Source: Victivallaceae bacterium (GTDB lineage Bacteria; Verrucomicrobiota; Lentisphaeria; Victivallales; Victivallaceae). Taken from it: 37,847 nt of DNA. Made by a program: the position numbers and the translations under genes. The stretch is taken from positions 1 to 37,847 of the forward strand of contig JAKIUY010000032.1 of assembly GCA_021647315.1 (NCBI GenBank), read 5' to 3'. This document shows, piece after piece, positions 6,763 through 14,931 of the stretch. Within the stretch, counting starts at the first letter, position 1. Each line of letters opens with the position of its first letter. Below the pieces are notes generated by a model. It was not told the DNA's origin. It saw only the letters and a program-made list of their open reading frames with translations, and ran no database searches.

Positions 6763-8115
6763 TTACTTTATTAGTTTAATGTCGAGTTGTTTTATTTTGC
6801 GGTAGAGGGTGGTTTTGTGAATACCCAGTTCATGAGCAGCAGCTAAACAGTTGTAACTATTCTGCTTCAACGCATTTATTATGGTTTGCGATTCAGTTAT
6901 CTTTCTCGCAGATCTGATATTTTGTGGTGCTTGGGATGGATTGACTAGATTACTCAAACTCTGCGGGAGACATTTTATGCCCAGTTGTTTTCCGGGACAC
7001 ACCGCAAAGGCGCGTTCGATCACATTTTCCAGTTCACGAATATTGCCCGGCCAATCATGGCCCATTAATATCGCCAACGCTTCACTGGAAATACCGGAAA
7101 TGTTTTTGTGTTGCATGCGATTAAAACGCAGCAGAAAATGATCAACCAGCATCGGCACATCTTCAAGTCGCTCGCGTAATGGCGGCAGATCAATTTGAAC
7201 GACATTTACCCGATAATAGAGATCCTGTCTAAATTCGCCCGCCTGAGTCATCGCGGTCAAATCACGATTGGTGGCAACAATTATCCGGGCTTCACTGATC
7301 TCAGTAGCTGTAGCACCGAGCGGTTCATAGGTACGTTCCTGCAATACCCGTAACAGCCGCACCTGCAAGGCCTGACTGATCTCACCTATTTCATCAAGAA
7401 ACAATGTTCCATTCTTAGCCAACGCAAAACGGCCCGGTTTATCATGAGTTGCGCCGGTGAAGGCTCCCTTTTTATAACCGAAAAGTTCAGACTCCAACAG
7501 ACTATCAGGCAAGGCTCCACAATTAACCGCGATAAAAGGCCGTTCTGACCGTTCCCCCATACTGTGAATCGCCCGCGCCAGTAACTCTTTCCCAGTTCCA
7601 GTCTCCCCCTGAATCAATACCGTAGAGGCACTGTCTGCAACCACCTCCGCAATCTCAAAGACACTGCGCATTGCGTGACTTTTACTCACCATATCACCCA
7701 GTTGAAATTTCTCTTCAAGCTCTTTGCGTAATATTTCCACTTCGCGCAGATCACGGAATGTTTCCACCCCGCCAATGATGCCACCATTCGCATTGCGCAG
7801 TACAGCGGTTGAAACGGATATCGGAATCCGTTCACCATCCGGATTAATAATATAACAGTGGTGGTTGATAATCGGCTCACCCTGTTCAATAGTCTGACGC
7901 AAGGCACACTCACCTTCACACATGCTTGAACGGAATACTTCCGCACAGGGTCGCCCAAGGGCAGCTTCACGCAAGGTGCCGGTGATATTTTCAGCCGCCC
8001 GATTGAAAGAGGTAATATTCCAGTCCGTATCGACGGCAAAAACGCCATCAGAGATACTTTCAAGAATTGCTTCAGTCTGACTCTGTTGAAAACTATTTTT
8101 AGCTGTTTGCTCCAT
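6763..8115 (-). CDS. PAS-AAA+-Fis sigma54-dependent activator
   Basis: 450 residues. A PAS domain spans about 13-125, an AAA+ central domain about 137-375, and a Fis-type helix-turn-helix about 408-448. Walker A is GETGTGKE (170-177), the sigma54-contact loop GAFTGA is intact (217-222), and Walker B is LFLDEIGE (238-245). There is no receiver domain, so the PAS domain must be the sensor. It carries Cys57, Cys66, Cys70 and Cys87, the middle ones as SMCEGECAL, a pattern suited to an Fe-S cluster or thiol switch. CAGGA is five bases before the ATG. It probably activates the ORP-like genes next to it through the palindromes at 6494-6544. The counterpart in Desulfovibrio orp clusters is likewise a sigma54 activator. 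Confidence 0.9.
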   Translation of the reverse strand: MEQTAKNSFQQSQTEAILESISDGVFAVDTDWNITSFNRAAENITGTLREAALGRPCAEVFRSSMCEGECALRQTIEQGEPIINHHCYIINPDGERIPISVSTAVLRNANGGIIGGVETFRDLREVEILRKELEEKFQLGDMVSKSHAMRSVFEIAEVVADSASTVLIQGETGTGKELLARAIHSMGERSERPFIAVNCGALPDSLLESELFGYKKGAFTGATHDKPGRFALAKNGTLFLDEIGEISQALQVRLLRVLQERTYEPLGATATEISEARIIVATNRDLTAMTQAGEFRQDLYYRVNVVQIDLPPLRERLEDVPMLVDHFLLRFNRMQHKNISGISSEALAILMGHDWPGNIRELENVIERAFAVCPGKQLGIKCLPQSLSNLVNPSQAPQNIRSARKITESQTIINALKQNSYNCLAAAHELGIHKTTLYRKIKQLDIKLIK

Positions 8116-8171
8116 AACGATCCTGTAAAACTACAATATTTTTGATTCGCTCCTGCCGGAGCTTTTGTTTT

Positions 8172-8561
8172 TTAGGGAGTCCTTAGTTTTTCATTGCCTG
8201 ATTGCTTGAAGATACTTTTAAATATATCAAGAATTGAACTGTTTTTCAGCTTTCCATATTCTCCGCCATCAAGCCAGTGTCCATAACAAACGGTACATGT
8301 ATCTATATGAATATCTTTTATGGGGTCAAAGACAGGAATCATTTTACCGGCTCCACCACACCTAGGGCATGGCACTTCAATTACATCATCGCCTGTATTG
8401 TTATCTACCTGATTAGTTAAGGATTCCTGGTATTCTTTATTCATAATTTGTCCAAGTTCATCAAAATCAAACCAGATCCCAGAGCATTTAATGCATTTGT
8501 CGACTTCGATTCCTTCAATTTTTTTCTTTACCAGTCCTGCTCTACATTTTGGACATTGCAT
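8172..8561 (-). CDS. Double zinc-ribbon (zf-TFIIB type) protein
   Basis: The start is set at the ATG at 8561, preceded by GGAG at seven bases; the frame stays open 27 codons further but that part is basic and has no start signal. The 129-residue product has two zinc ribbons of the zf-TFIIB kind: MQCPKCRAGLVKK...CIKCSGIWFDFDELG and CPRCGGAGKMI...CTVCYGHWLDGGEYG. Each has two Cys-x2-Cys pairs and the family's typical (I/H)W(F/L)D ending. Such proteins are small and of unknown function. It lies 56 bases before the activator gene and may be co-transcribed with it. Confidence 0.85.
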   Translation of the reverse strand: MQCPKCRAGLVKKKIEGIEVDKCIKCSGIWFDFDELGQIMNKEYQESLTNQVDNNTGDDVIEVPCPRCGGAGKMIPVFDPIKDIHIDTCTVCYGHWLDGGEYGKLKNSSILDIFKSIFKQSGNEKLRTP

Positions 8562-8893
8562 ATTTTTTCTCCATATTTTCTTGCGTTTAACGTTTGATTT
8601 CAGGTGTCTCCTGACTGGGTGCCTGCTTTGTCTAGCAGACACAACGTTCTTTGGTATAATCTATGATGCTTTTTATTATATTCTAGTCTAATCAGTAATT
8701 AATTTACATACAAAAGTGAAAAGAATTTACCACACACCCCAAAGACGAAACCAATAATAAGTTGAGCTTTTTTATTACATTCAACAAGGTGATTTCAAAG
8801 TATAACTGCAATAACAGTCAACTTGGTTGCAGACAGTAGCAACAGCTCCACATACAATCACCCCCCCTGCCGACACGGCCCAAACTCCTGAAA

Positions 8894-8943
8894 GAGACAA
8901 ATTGTCACTATTTTTAATCAATAAAACAGAGACACATTGTCCC
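8894..8943 (+). promoter_or_regulatory. Paired dyads, likely activator sites for the hsp20 sigma54 promoter
   Basis: GAGACAAATTGTCAC (8894-8908) and GAGACACATTGTCCC (8929-8943) share the dyad GACA-N3-TGTC. Their centres are 35 bp apart, 77-126 bp upstream of the -24 element. The sequence differs from the palindromes before the ORP-like operon, so a different activator is expected. Confidence 0.65.
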
Positions 8944-9019
8944 ATTACTCCCATTATCCAAAAAGTATTTTACATGTAAGTTACTATAAATAAATCAATT
9001 AAAACTTATTTTAAAATCT

Positions 9020-9035
9020 TGGCATGCTGATTGCT
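9020..9035 (+). promoter_or_regulatory. Sigma54 promoter for the hsp20 genes
   Basis: TGGCATGCTGATTGCT matches the sigma54 -24/-12 consensus with GG and GC ten bases apart. It differs from the promoter at 6392-6407 by a single base, within the N4 spacer. The predicted start lies about 95 bases upstream of the first hsp20. Confidence 0.85.
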
Positions 9036-9141
9036 ATTATATAAGTCGAGTCTGCGCCAGTGTCGAGCTGGAGCAAAAATTTAACAATTTTAAATTTAAA
9101 GTCCCGGACACCAAGACCGGGCAAAACAGGAGGACATTAAA

Positions 9142-9573
9142 ATGTTAGCAAAACTCAACAATCCATGGAGCTTGACAGTTCCACGTACAAACAACCTGTT
9201 CGATGAATTTTTTAAATTCTTCGAAAACCACAACATTGCTGATTACTATCATGACACACCACAGCAAGCAATAAATGAAACCGATGATGAAATTCAGGTC
9301 ACGCTCTATCTGCCAGGTTACCTGGTAGCAGACTTTGACATCAAAGTGGTCAGTGATTTTATCAGCATTGAAGCGAAACGTGAAATCCCAAGTTTGGCGG
9401 AAGGCGAACAATACCTGCGTCGGGAACGGCCTGTAGTTAACTACAAAGAGACTTTCAGTCTGCCTGCCAAGGTAATCAACAACAAAGTCAAAGCAAAATA
9501 TACTGACGGAGTTTTGACTGTTACTCTTCCGAAACAGGGAGTCGAAAAGCCATGTGTGATCAAGGTGGCATAA
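9142..9573 (+). CDS. Small heat shock protein, Hsp20 family (first copy)
   Basis: 143 residues with an alpha-crystallin domain at about residues 40-132: DDEIQVTLYLPGYLVADFDIKV, then ISIEAKRE, and the signature AKYTDGVLTVTLPK (the A-x4-GVL motif). The short C-terminal tail has IKV, an I-x-I/V oligomer anchor. AGGAGG is centred about ten bases before the ATG. It is an ATP-independent holdase for unfolding proteins in the cytoplasm. It is the first gene after the sigma54 promoter and 38 bases before the second hsp20. Confidence 0.93.
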   Translation: MLAKLNNPWSLTVPRTNNLFDEFFKFFENHNIADYYHDTPQQAINETDDEIQVTLYLPGYLVADFDIKVVSDFISIEAKREIPSLAEGEQYLRRERPVVNYKETFSLPAKVINNKVKAKYTDGVLTVTLPKQGVEKPCVIKVA

Positions 9574-9611
9574 ACGGGTAAATTTCAACTTTTAACATAG
9601 GAGATTTTATT

Positions 9612-9938
9612 ATGAACAACAATGAAACAAAACAGTATGTTGACTATACACCGGCAGCTGATATAGTTGACAATGAAAACGGCATAAAACTCTATCTTGA
9701 TATGCCGGGAGCCAATAAGAGTAATACCAAAATCGATATTGCCGATCATACATTGACAGTTACAGCCGATACAGGATTACTCTACAATGGCAAATCATTG
9801 AGGTATCAGCGGGCATTTTCAATATCAAATGAGATTGATACTGGGAAAATTGCCGCTACAGCTAGAGACGGCGTATTAATGCTTGAACTGCCAAAAGCGG
9901 AATCTGCCAAGGCCTTCAGTGTTAAAGTCGCCGGATAA
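9612..9938 (+). CDS. Small heat shock protein, Hsp20 family (second, short copy)
   Basis: 108 residues, almost only the alpha-crystallin domain: NGIKLYLDMPGANKSNTKIDI, TLTVTAD, YQRAFSISNEID, and ARDGVLMLELPK as the signature. The N-terminal arm is much shorter than in the first copy, and the tail ends VKVAG (V-x-V). TAGGAG lies before the ATG. Two-component sHsp pairs are usual and can form mixed oligomers. It is almost certainly on the same transcript as the first copy. Confidence 0.92.
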   Translation: MNNNETKQYVDYTPAADIVDNENGIKLYLDMPGANKSNTKIDIADHTLTVTADTGLLYNGKSLRYQRAFSISNEIDTGKIAATARDGVLMLELPKAESAKAFSVKVAG

Positions 9939-9977
9939 ACTAATACCTAGTGCTGCCCGGAGTAAGTCTGTGCCCCC

Positions 9978-10031
9978 GCCAGTATGCCTGATTTTTTCAG
10001 GTGTCGCTACGCTCGACAGGGCAAAACTGGC
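9978..10031 (+). ncRNA. Branched hairpin structure after hsp20 (possible terminator)
   Basis: GCCAGT (9978-9983) pairs with ACTGGC (10026-10031) and encloses two hairpins, CCTGA-TTTTT-TCAGG (9987-10001) and GTCG-N7-CGAC (10003-10017). It could process or end the hsp20 transcript, or be a mobile palindromic repeat. CTAGTGCT (9948-9955) and AGCACTAG (10153-10160) form a wider inverted repeat around it. Confidence 0.4.
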
Positions 10032-10102
10032 ACTTGACGTTTTAAATGCAAATTGGACTTTCAAGTAACAATCGAGTATAATTTGCAATCTAGCCGTCTC
10101 AA

Positions 10103-10123
10103 GGCTTTTTCGGTGAAAAAGCC
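10103..10123. repeat. 9-bp perfect hairpin GGCTTTTTC-GGT-GAAAAAGCC
   Basis: A strong stem with a three-base loop in the hsp20-clpB gap. There is no T run after it in either direction, so it is not a standard terminator. Confidence 0.6.
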
Positions 10124-10233
10124 ATACAGGAGGGCAGTTGCTTACTTCGAGTAGCACTAGACCGTGCAAGCATAAGTGCGCAAGCCGTGCAATAACTTTG
10201 CTTACAATAGGTTCAGGCTTTCAGTAAAGTTTG

Positions 10234-10330
10234 AATATAACTGGCTATACCGTGACTTTTTCAGACAGCATGAACAAGATTGACAGGATTTTTTTATTTT
10301 ATCCTGTTTATCCTGTTATCCTGTCAAAAA
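10234..10330. repeat. Dispersed repeat: ATATAAC-TGGCT...CAGACAG...GACAGGAT...ATCCTGTC
   Basis: TTGACAGGAT (10280-10289) is an exact inverse of ATCCTGTCAA (10318-10327). The part from ATATAAC through TTTTTCAGACAG-x-ATGAAC matches 16272-16340 closely. It is a dispersed palindromic element in the hsp20-clpB gap. Confidence 0.75.
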
Positions 10331-10353
10331 CACCATTTCGTATTGGATAAATA

Positions 10354-10390
10354 TATAATTCTGAGGTTAAATAATCATTATTTAACCTCA
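10354..10390 (+). promoter_or_regulatory. clpB promoter region: TATAAT and 29-bp perfect palindrome
   Basis: TATAAT lies at 10354-10359, and immediately after it TGAGGTTAAATAAT (10362-10375), one base, and its exact inverse (10377-10390). The palindrome would cover a start site about seven bases after TATAAT, so it fits a repressor operator. It is not a CIRCE element (no TTAGCACTC). A good -35 is not apparent. Confidence 0.55.
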
Positions 10391-10429
10391 AAACTGTATA
10401 TTTCACAATAAAACAAAGGAGATAAATAT

Positions 10430-13009
10430 ATGAACATAGAAAAATTTACGACACGTGCCAAAGAGGCACTGATGACTGCTCAGAGCTGTGCTGTTGAATT
10501 CAAACATCAGGAAATCAATTCACTCCACCTGCTGCTGGCACTACTTCGGCAAGAGGGTGGACTTACCTTGTCATTAATGACAAAACTTAATATTGCCGCC
10601 AGTGATATAATCGCAAAAACCGAATATGCCCTGCGAACCATCCCGGCCGTAACCGGACCGGGTGCTGAACAACAATACAATTCCCGTGACTTAGGACAAG
10701 TACTGCTTGATGCCGGAAAAATTGCGGCACAGATGAAAGATGAATATGTCAGCGTCGAACATCTGCTATTAGCTATGCTGGACAGTTCCGGTAAAAGCCA
10801 AACCGTACTTAAACAATCCGGCATTGATAAAAACAGCCTGTTTGAAGCACTGAAAACTATTCGTGGCAATCAGCGCATCACCTCCCCTGACCCGGAGGCG
10901 ACCTTTGAAGCATTGGAAAAATACGGCCGCGACCTGACTGCAATGGCTGAAAAAGACAAACTCGACCCGGTTATCGGTCGTGATGATGAAATCAGAAGGG
11001 TAATTCAGATACTATCGCGCCGAACAAAAAATAATCCGGTACTTATCGGTGAACCAGGTGTCGGAAAAACCGCCATTGCTGAAGGGTTGGCACGCCGCAT
11101 CAACCGCGGCGATGTTCCGGAAGGCTTGAAAGGCAAACGACTGGTAGCACTTGATATGGGAGCATTAATTGCCGGTGCTAAATATCGTGGAGAATTCGAA
11201 GAACGCCTCAAAGCTGTACTGAAAGAGGTCACATCCAGCGATGGCATGGTTATTCTGTTTATCGATGAACTGCATACCGTTGTCGGAGCCGGCGCAGCTG
11301 AAGGCGCAATGGATGCCGGCAACCTGCTCAAACCAATGCTGGCCCGCGGCGAACTACATTGCATCGGCGCAACTACACTGGATGAATATCGCAAATACAT
11401 CGAAAAAGACGCGGCCCTCGAACGCCGTTTTCAATCGATTATTGTCGAGCAGCCATCAGTTGAAGATACCATCTCAATTCTGCGTGGACTGAAAGAACGT
11501 TACGAAATCCATCACGGTATCAAGCTCAAAGATAGTGCTTTAGTTACTGCTGCCGTGCTTTCTGATAAATATATCGCCGACCGTTTTCTGCCGGACAAAG
11601 CAATCGATTTGGTTGACGAAGCCGGCGCGGCACTACGCACCGAAATTGACAGCTGCCCAACCCAGATTGATGAAATCGAACGCCGTTCAATGCAACTGGA
11701 AATAGAAATAGCCGGGCTAAAAAAGGATAAAGACAAAAGCTCGCGCGAACGGATGAAAAAGCTTGAAACAGAGCTGGCGGAACTTAAATCAGGCGGCGAC
11801 GAACTGAGAGCGCGCTGGGACAATGAAAAAGCCTCTATTGCAGAAATTCGCGAGTTGCGTGAAACCCTGGAAATAGCCCGGCAGAACATTGATCGTGCGG
11901 AACGTGATTACGATCTCAACCGCGCCGCGGAACTCCGTCATGGCACAATTCCGGGGCTGGAAAAACAGCTTAAAGACGCGGAAGAAAAAATAAACGAAGC
12001 TGATAGTAGCAATCGCATGTTGAAAGAGGAGGTTGACGATGAAGACATTGCCAATATCGTCAGCCGTTGGACGCATATTCCGGTCAGCAAACTGATTCAG
12101 AGCGAAAAGGAAAAATTATTGAAGCTCGATGAAAAACTACATGAGCGGATTATCGGTCAGAATGAGGCGGTTAATGCCGTTGCTGACGCGGTACTGCGAG
12201 CACGCGCCGGACTAAAAGATCCCAAACGCCCTATTGCCTCATTTATTTTTCTCGGTCCAACCGGGGTTGGTAAAACTGAACTTGCCAGAGCGTTGGCTGA
12301 AGATCTCTTCGATGACGAAAAGGCGATGATTCGGATTGATATGTCTGAATATATGGAAAAACACAGCGTATCACGGCTGATCGGAGCGCCTCCGGGCTAT
12401 GTCGGTTATGATGAAGGCGGACAACTGACTGAAGCTGTTCGACGGCGCCCCTATTCAGTATTGCTGTTTGATGAAATAGAAAAAGCCCACCATGATGTGT
12501 TTAATATATTTCTCCAGATCCTGGAAGACGGCATTGTAACCGATTCTCAGGGACGCACGGTTAGTTTTAAAAACAGTATCATTATCATGACCAGCAATAT
12601 CGGTAGCGAGCTGTTACTTAACGGTGATGCCGATACGGCTGAAACCCGTGATAAACTGTTTAAACTGTTACACGTCAATTTCAGACCGGAATTTCTTAAC
12701 CGAATAGACGAGACCTTGATTTTTCATGCTCTGGACAAACAGCATATCCTGCAGATTGTCGGTCTTCAGATCAAGCTTTTTGCCACACGCCTAGCGGAAC
12801 AAAATATTGATTTGACCATTAGCGATTCAGCCAAAGACTATCTGGCTGAAGTCGGCTACGATCCGATATTCGGTGCCAGGCCAGTTAAACGAGCCATTGT
12901 GCGTGAACTGGAAACGCCTGTCTCAAGAATGTTGATTACCGGTGAGTTGAAGACTGGAGGTACACTGCACATTGATAAAGGCAAGGATGGATTAACTTTT
13001 AATGGTTAA
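10430..13009 (+). CDS. clpB: ATP-dependent disaggregase ClpB
   Basis: 859 residues, the usual ClpB length. The N domain (Clp_N repeats) spans about 1-150. NBD1 has Walker A GEPGVGKT (206-213), a Walker B ending in DELH, and the [13 protein letters not shown] pore region. A coiled-coil M domain covers about 400-540, which distinguishes ClpB from ClpA/C. NBD2 has Walker A GPTGVGKT (609-616), with the pore loop [13 protein letters not shown] and the ClpB C-terminal domain. No ClpP-binding IGF/L loop is expected. It rescues aggregated protein with DnaK and with small Hsps, so the hsp20 genes upstream are functional partners. AAAGGAG lies eight bases before the ATG. The palindrome at 10362-10390 suggests regulation separate from the sigma54 promoter. 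Confidence 0.97.
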   Translation: MNIEKFTTRAKEALMTAQSCAVEFKHQEINSLHLLLALLRQEGGLTLSLMTKLNIAASDIIAKTEYALRTIPAVTGPGAEQQYNSRDLGQVLLDAGKIAAQMKDEYVSVEHLLLAMLDSSGKSQTVLKQSGIDKNSLFEALKTIRGNQRITSPDPEATFEALEKYGRDLTAMAEKDKLDPVIGRDDEIRRVIQILSRRTKNNPVLIGEPGVGKTAIAEGLARRINRGDVPEGLKGKRLVALDMGALIAGAKYRGEFEERLKAVLKEVTSSDGMVILFIDELHTVVGAGAAEGAMDAGNLLKPMLARGELHCIGATTLDEYRKYIEKDAALERRFQSIIVEQPSVEDTISILRGLKERYEIHHGIKLKDSALVTAAVLSDKYIADRFLPDKAIDLVDEAGAALRTEIDSCPTQIDEIERRSMQLEIEIAGLKKDKDKSSRERMKKLETELAELKSGGDELRARWDNEKASIAEIRELRETLEIARQNIDRAERDYDLNRAAELRHGTIPGLEKQLKDAEEKINEADSSNRMLKEEVDDEDIANIVSRWTHIPVSKLIQSEKEKLLKLDEKLHERIIGQNEAVNAVADAVLRARAGLKDPKRPIASFIFLGPTGVGKTELARALAEDLFDDEKAMIRIDMSEYMEKHSVSRLIGAPPGYVGYDEGGQLTEAVRRRPYSVLLFDEIEKAHHDVFNIFLQILEDGIVTDSQGRTVSFKNSIIIMTSNIGSELLLNGDADTAETRDKLFKLLHVNFRPEFLNRIDETLIFHALDKQHILQIVGLQIKLFATRLAEQNIDLTISDSAKDYLAEVGYDPIFGARPVKRAIVRELETPVSRMLITGELKTGGTLHIDKGKDGLTFNG

Positions 13010-13020
13010 TGCAAAAAATA

Positions 13021-13085
13021 GGCGAAACAGCAGAAGTATGGCTGTTTCGCCGAAACTGCAGAAGTATGGCTGTTTCGCCGAAACT
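13021..13085. repeat. Hairpin plus 28-bp perfect tandem repeat after clpB
   Basis: GGCGAAACAGC (13021-13031) is an exact inverse of GCTGTTTCGCC (13041-13051), eleven bases after the clpB stop: a probable terminator stem without a T run. The 28-bp unit starting GCAGAAGTATGG occurs exactly twice, at 13030-13057 and 13058-13085, giving a second right arm. Confidence 0.85.
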
Positions 13086-13143
13086 GCCTCTTTTGTGTTA
13101 TCAAGCAGAATGGAGGGTAAATTTGTCTCCGCTGGAAATAATG

Positions 13144-13169
13144 GCCGGTCTGACGACCAGCGCTCCCGG
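13144..13169. repeat. GCCGGTCT-x-ACGACCAG dispersed repeat, copy 2
   Basis: Matches 6718-6743 with three differences. The rest of the clpB to ABC-F gap (13086-13322) is AT-rich with a weak TTGCAA-N17-TAAATT promoter-like pair near 13250 and no gene. Confidence 0.7.
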
Positions 13170-13322
13170 CATTGCGTTGCCATATTTACTAACTTCTACT
13201 GTACTCCTCGACAATAGAGATAAAACTTTCCTGTTTTTTAATATATTAGATTGCAAGCTTTTAATTTCAATAGTAAATTATAGGTTGATTTATAACTTAA
13301 AAATAGGAAAATTTTATACTAT

Positions 13323-14924
13323 ATGATTTCTACTTCTAAAATAACCATGCGTTTCGGACAGGATACGCTATTTGAAGATGTTTCGGTAAAATTTACGCCG
13401 GGCAATCGTTACGGACTAATCGGGGCCAACGGCTCCGGTAAATCAACCTTTATGAAAATATTAACCGGGCAGCTTGAAGCAACTACTGGCGATGTTATCA
13501 TCGGCAAAGATTGTACTGTCGGCTATCTGCGGCAGGACCACAGCAGTTTTGATGACAAGACCATTCTCGACACAGTATACATGGGTAATGAAAAACTGTG
13601 GGCTCTGCACTGCGAACGCGAAGAACTTTATTCAAAGGACGAACTTACCGACGAGGAAGATGAACGGTGCGGCGATATTGAAGATGAATTCGGCCATGCC
13701 GGCGGTTATACGATGGAAGCTGACGCAGCAACCTTGCTGGTCGGCCTGGGATTTGATACTGCACTGCACAATGACAAAATTAATACACTGCAGGGTGGGT
13801 TCAAATTGCGGGTACTGGTCGCGCAAGTCCTGTTCGGCAAGCCGGAAATCCTGCTGATGGATGAACCGACCAACTATCTTGACATGGAATCAATTGAATG
13901 GTTGGTTGAACTGCTCAAACGCTACGACGGTACTGTTGTGGTAATTTCGCATGACCGCTTCTTTCTGAATCAAGTCTGCACCAACATCGCCGACCTTGAT
14001 TATCATGAAATCAGAATGTTCAGCGGTAATTATGATGATTTTACCATTGCCAGTTTAGAACAGCGCGAGCACCTGGAAAAACATAACAAAAAAATGGATA
14101 AACGCATTGGTGATTTAAAAGCATTCATCTCACGTTTCAGTGCTAATGCGTCAAAAGCCAAACAGGCAACATCACGCCAGAAAGAGCTGGACAAAATTGA
14201 ACTGCACGACATGCCCCCGAGTTCCAGAGTCTCACCATATATTCGATTTACCCCAAAGAACCGACTTGGCAACAAAGTAATTGAATTGCACAAAATTTCA
14301 AAATCATACGATGTTCCGCTGTTTAAGGATTTCTCCTGTACGATTGGCTCGGAAGATAAAATAGCTATTATCGGGAAAAACGGGATTGGGAAAACAACTT
14401 TATTAAAGACAATAATTGGTAAACTGGCACCGGACAGCGGAATGGTTGTTCAGGGCGCAACCGTTGAGTTGGCAAACTTCCCTCAGGATGGCAGTGAAAT
14501 CCTTGATAATGAAAACAAGGCAATTGAGTGGCTGGGAAGATTTATGATTGAACCGTTGACCGAAGTTGAACTACGCTCATATATGGGTAAAATGCTTTTC
14601 GGCCGCGATGATGTATTCAAGAAAATCGCGGTACTCAGTGGAGGTGAAAAGGCCCGGTTAATTATTGCAAAAATGATGCTTCAACAGGGCAATGTCCTGA
14701 CACTTGACGAACCGACCAACCATCTTGACCTTGAATCCATTGAAGCCCTTAACTTTGCCTTGTCTCTGGTAAAGAATACGGTTATCTTTGTTTCTCACGA
14801 CCATCGTTTTGTCAGTACCCTTGCCAACCGTATTTTCGATGTTACAGAAGATGGTATAATTGATTACTACGGCACAATTGATGAATACGAAGCCTACAGA
14901 AAAAAACAGAGAAAACAAAGGTAG
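13323..14924 (+). CDS. ybiT: ABC-F ATPase, YbiT-like
   Basis: 533 residues with two ABC nucleotide-binding domains and no membrane segment, the ABC-F plan. NBD1 has Walker A GANGSGKST (34-42) and an altered signature LQGGFKLR before LLMDEPTNYLD. A basic linker follows (SRFSANASKAKQATSR, about 271-286). NBD2 has GKNGIGKTT (about 352-360), LSGGEKAR and LTLDEPTNHLD. The opening (ITMRFG...NRYGLIGANGSGKST) and the linker match YbiT closely. ABC-F proteins bind the ribosomal E site and act on stalled translation. The start ATG at 13323 has only a weak TAGGA 14 bases before it. The kinase-like gene starts seven bases downstream. Confidence 0.9.
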   Translation: MISTSKITMRFGQDTLFEDVSVKFTPGNRYGLIGANGSGKSTFMKILTGQLEATTGDVIIGKDCTVGYLRQDHSSFDDKTILDTVYMGNEKLWALHCEREELYSKDELTDEEDERCGDIEDEFGHAGGYTMEADAATLLVGLGFDTALHNDKINTLQGGFKLRVLVAQVLFGKPEILLMDEPTNYLDMESIEWLVELLKRYDGTVVVISHDRFFLNQVCTNIADLDYHEIRMFSGNYDDFTIASLEQREHLEKHNKKMDKRIGDLKAFISRFSANASKAKQATSRQKELDKIELHDMPPSSRVSPYIRFTPKNRLGNKVIELHKISKSYDVPLFKDFSCTIGSEDKIAIIGKNGIGKTTLLKTIIGKLAPDSGMVVQGATVELANFPQDGSEILDNENKAIEWLGRFMIEPLTEVELRSYMGKMLFGRDDVFKKIAVLSGGEKARLIIAKMMLQQGNVLTLDEPTNHLDLESIEALNFALSLVKNTVIFVSHDHRFVSTLANRIFDVTEDGIIDYYGTIDEYEAYRKKQRKQR

Positions 14925-14931
14925 CTAAGCC

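Larger units (their letters stand above)
8562..9141. other. 580-base divergent control region, zinc-ribbon gene / hsp20
   Basis: This gap separates the minus-strand zinc-ribbon gene from the plus-strand hsp20 genes. It contains two GAGACA-type dyads, a sigma54 promoter and a roughly 95-base hsp20 leader with a weak CCCGG/CCGGG stem (9103-9107/9117-9121) just before the ribosome site. I found no leftward sigma54 element and no coding remnant. Confidence 0.7.

Noticed and set aside
9103..9121. RNA thermometer (ROSE or FourU) in the hsp20 leader
   Set aside because: The CCCGG/CCGGG stem does not cover the AGGAGG site and lacks the UUGCU or UUUU pairing of known thermometers.
9145..9588. 147-codon minus-strand frame opposite the first hsp20
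   Set aside because: It is antisense to a clear alpha-crystallin-domain gene, and its composition follows that gene's codons.
10362..10390. CIRCE element before clpB
   Set aside because: The arms are TGAGGTTAAATAAT with a one-base centre, not TTAGCACTC-N9-GAGTGCTAA.
13002..13326. Two overlapping plus-strand frames after clpB
   Set aside because: Both are translations of the tandem 28-bp repeat and AT-rich spacer; neither has a ribosome site.
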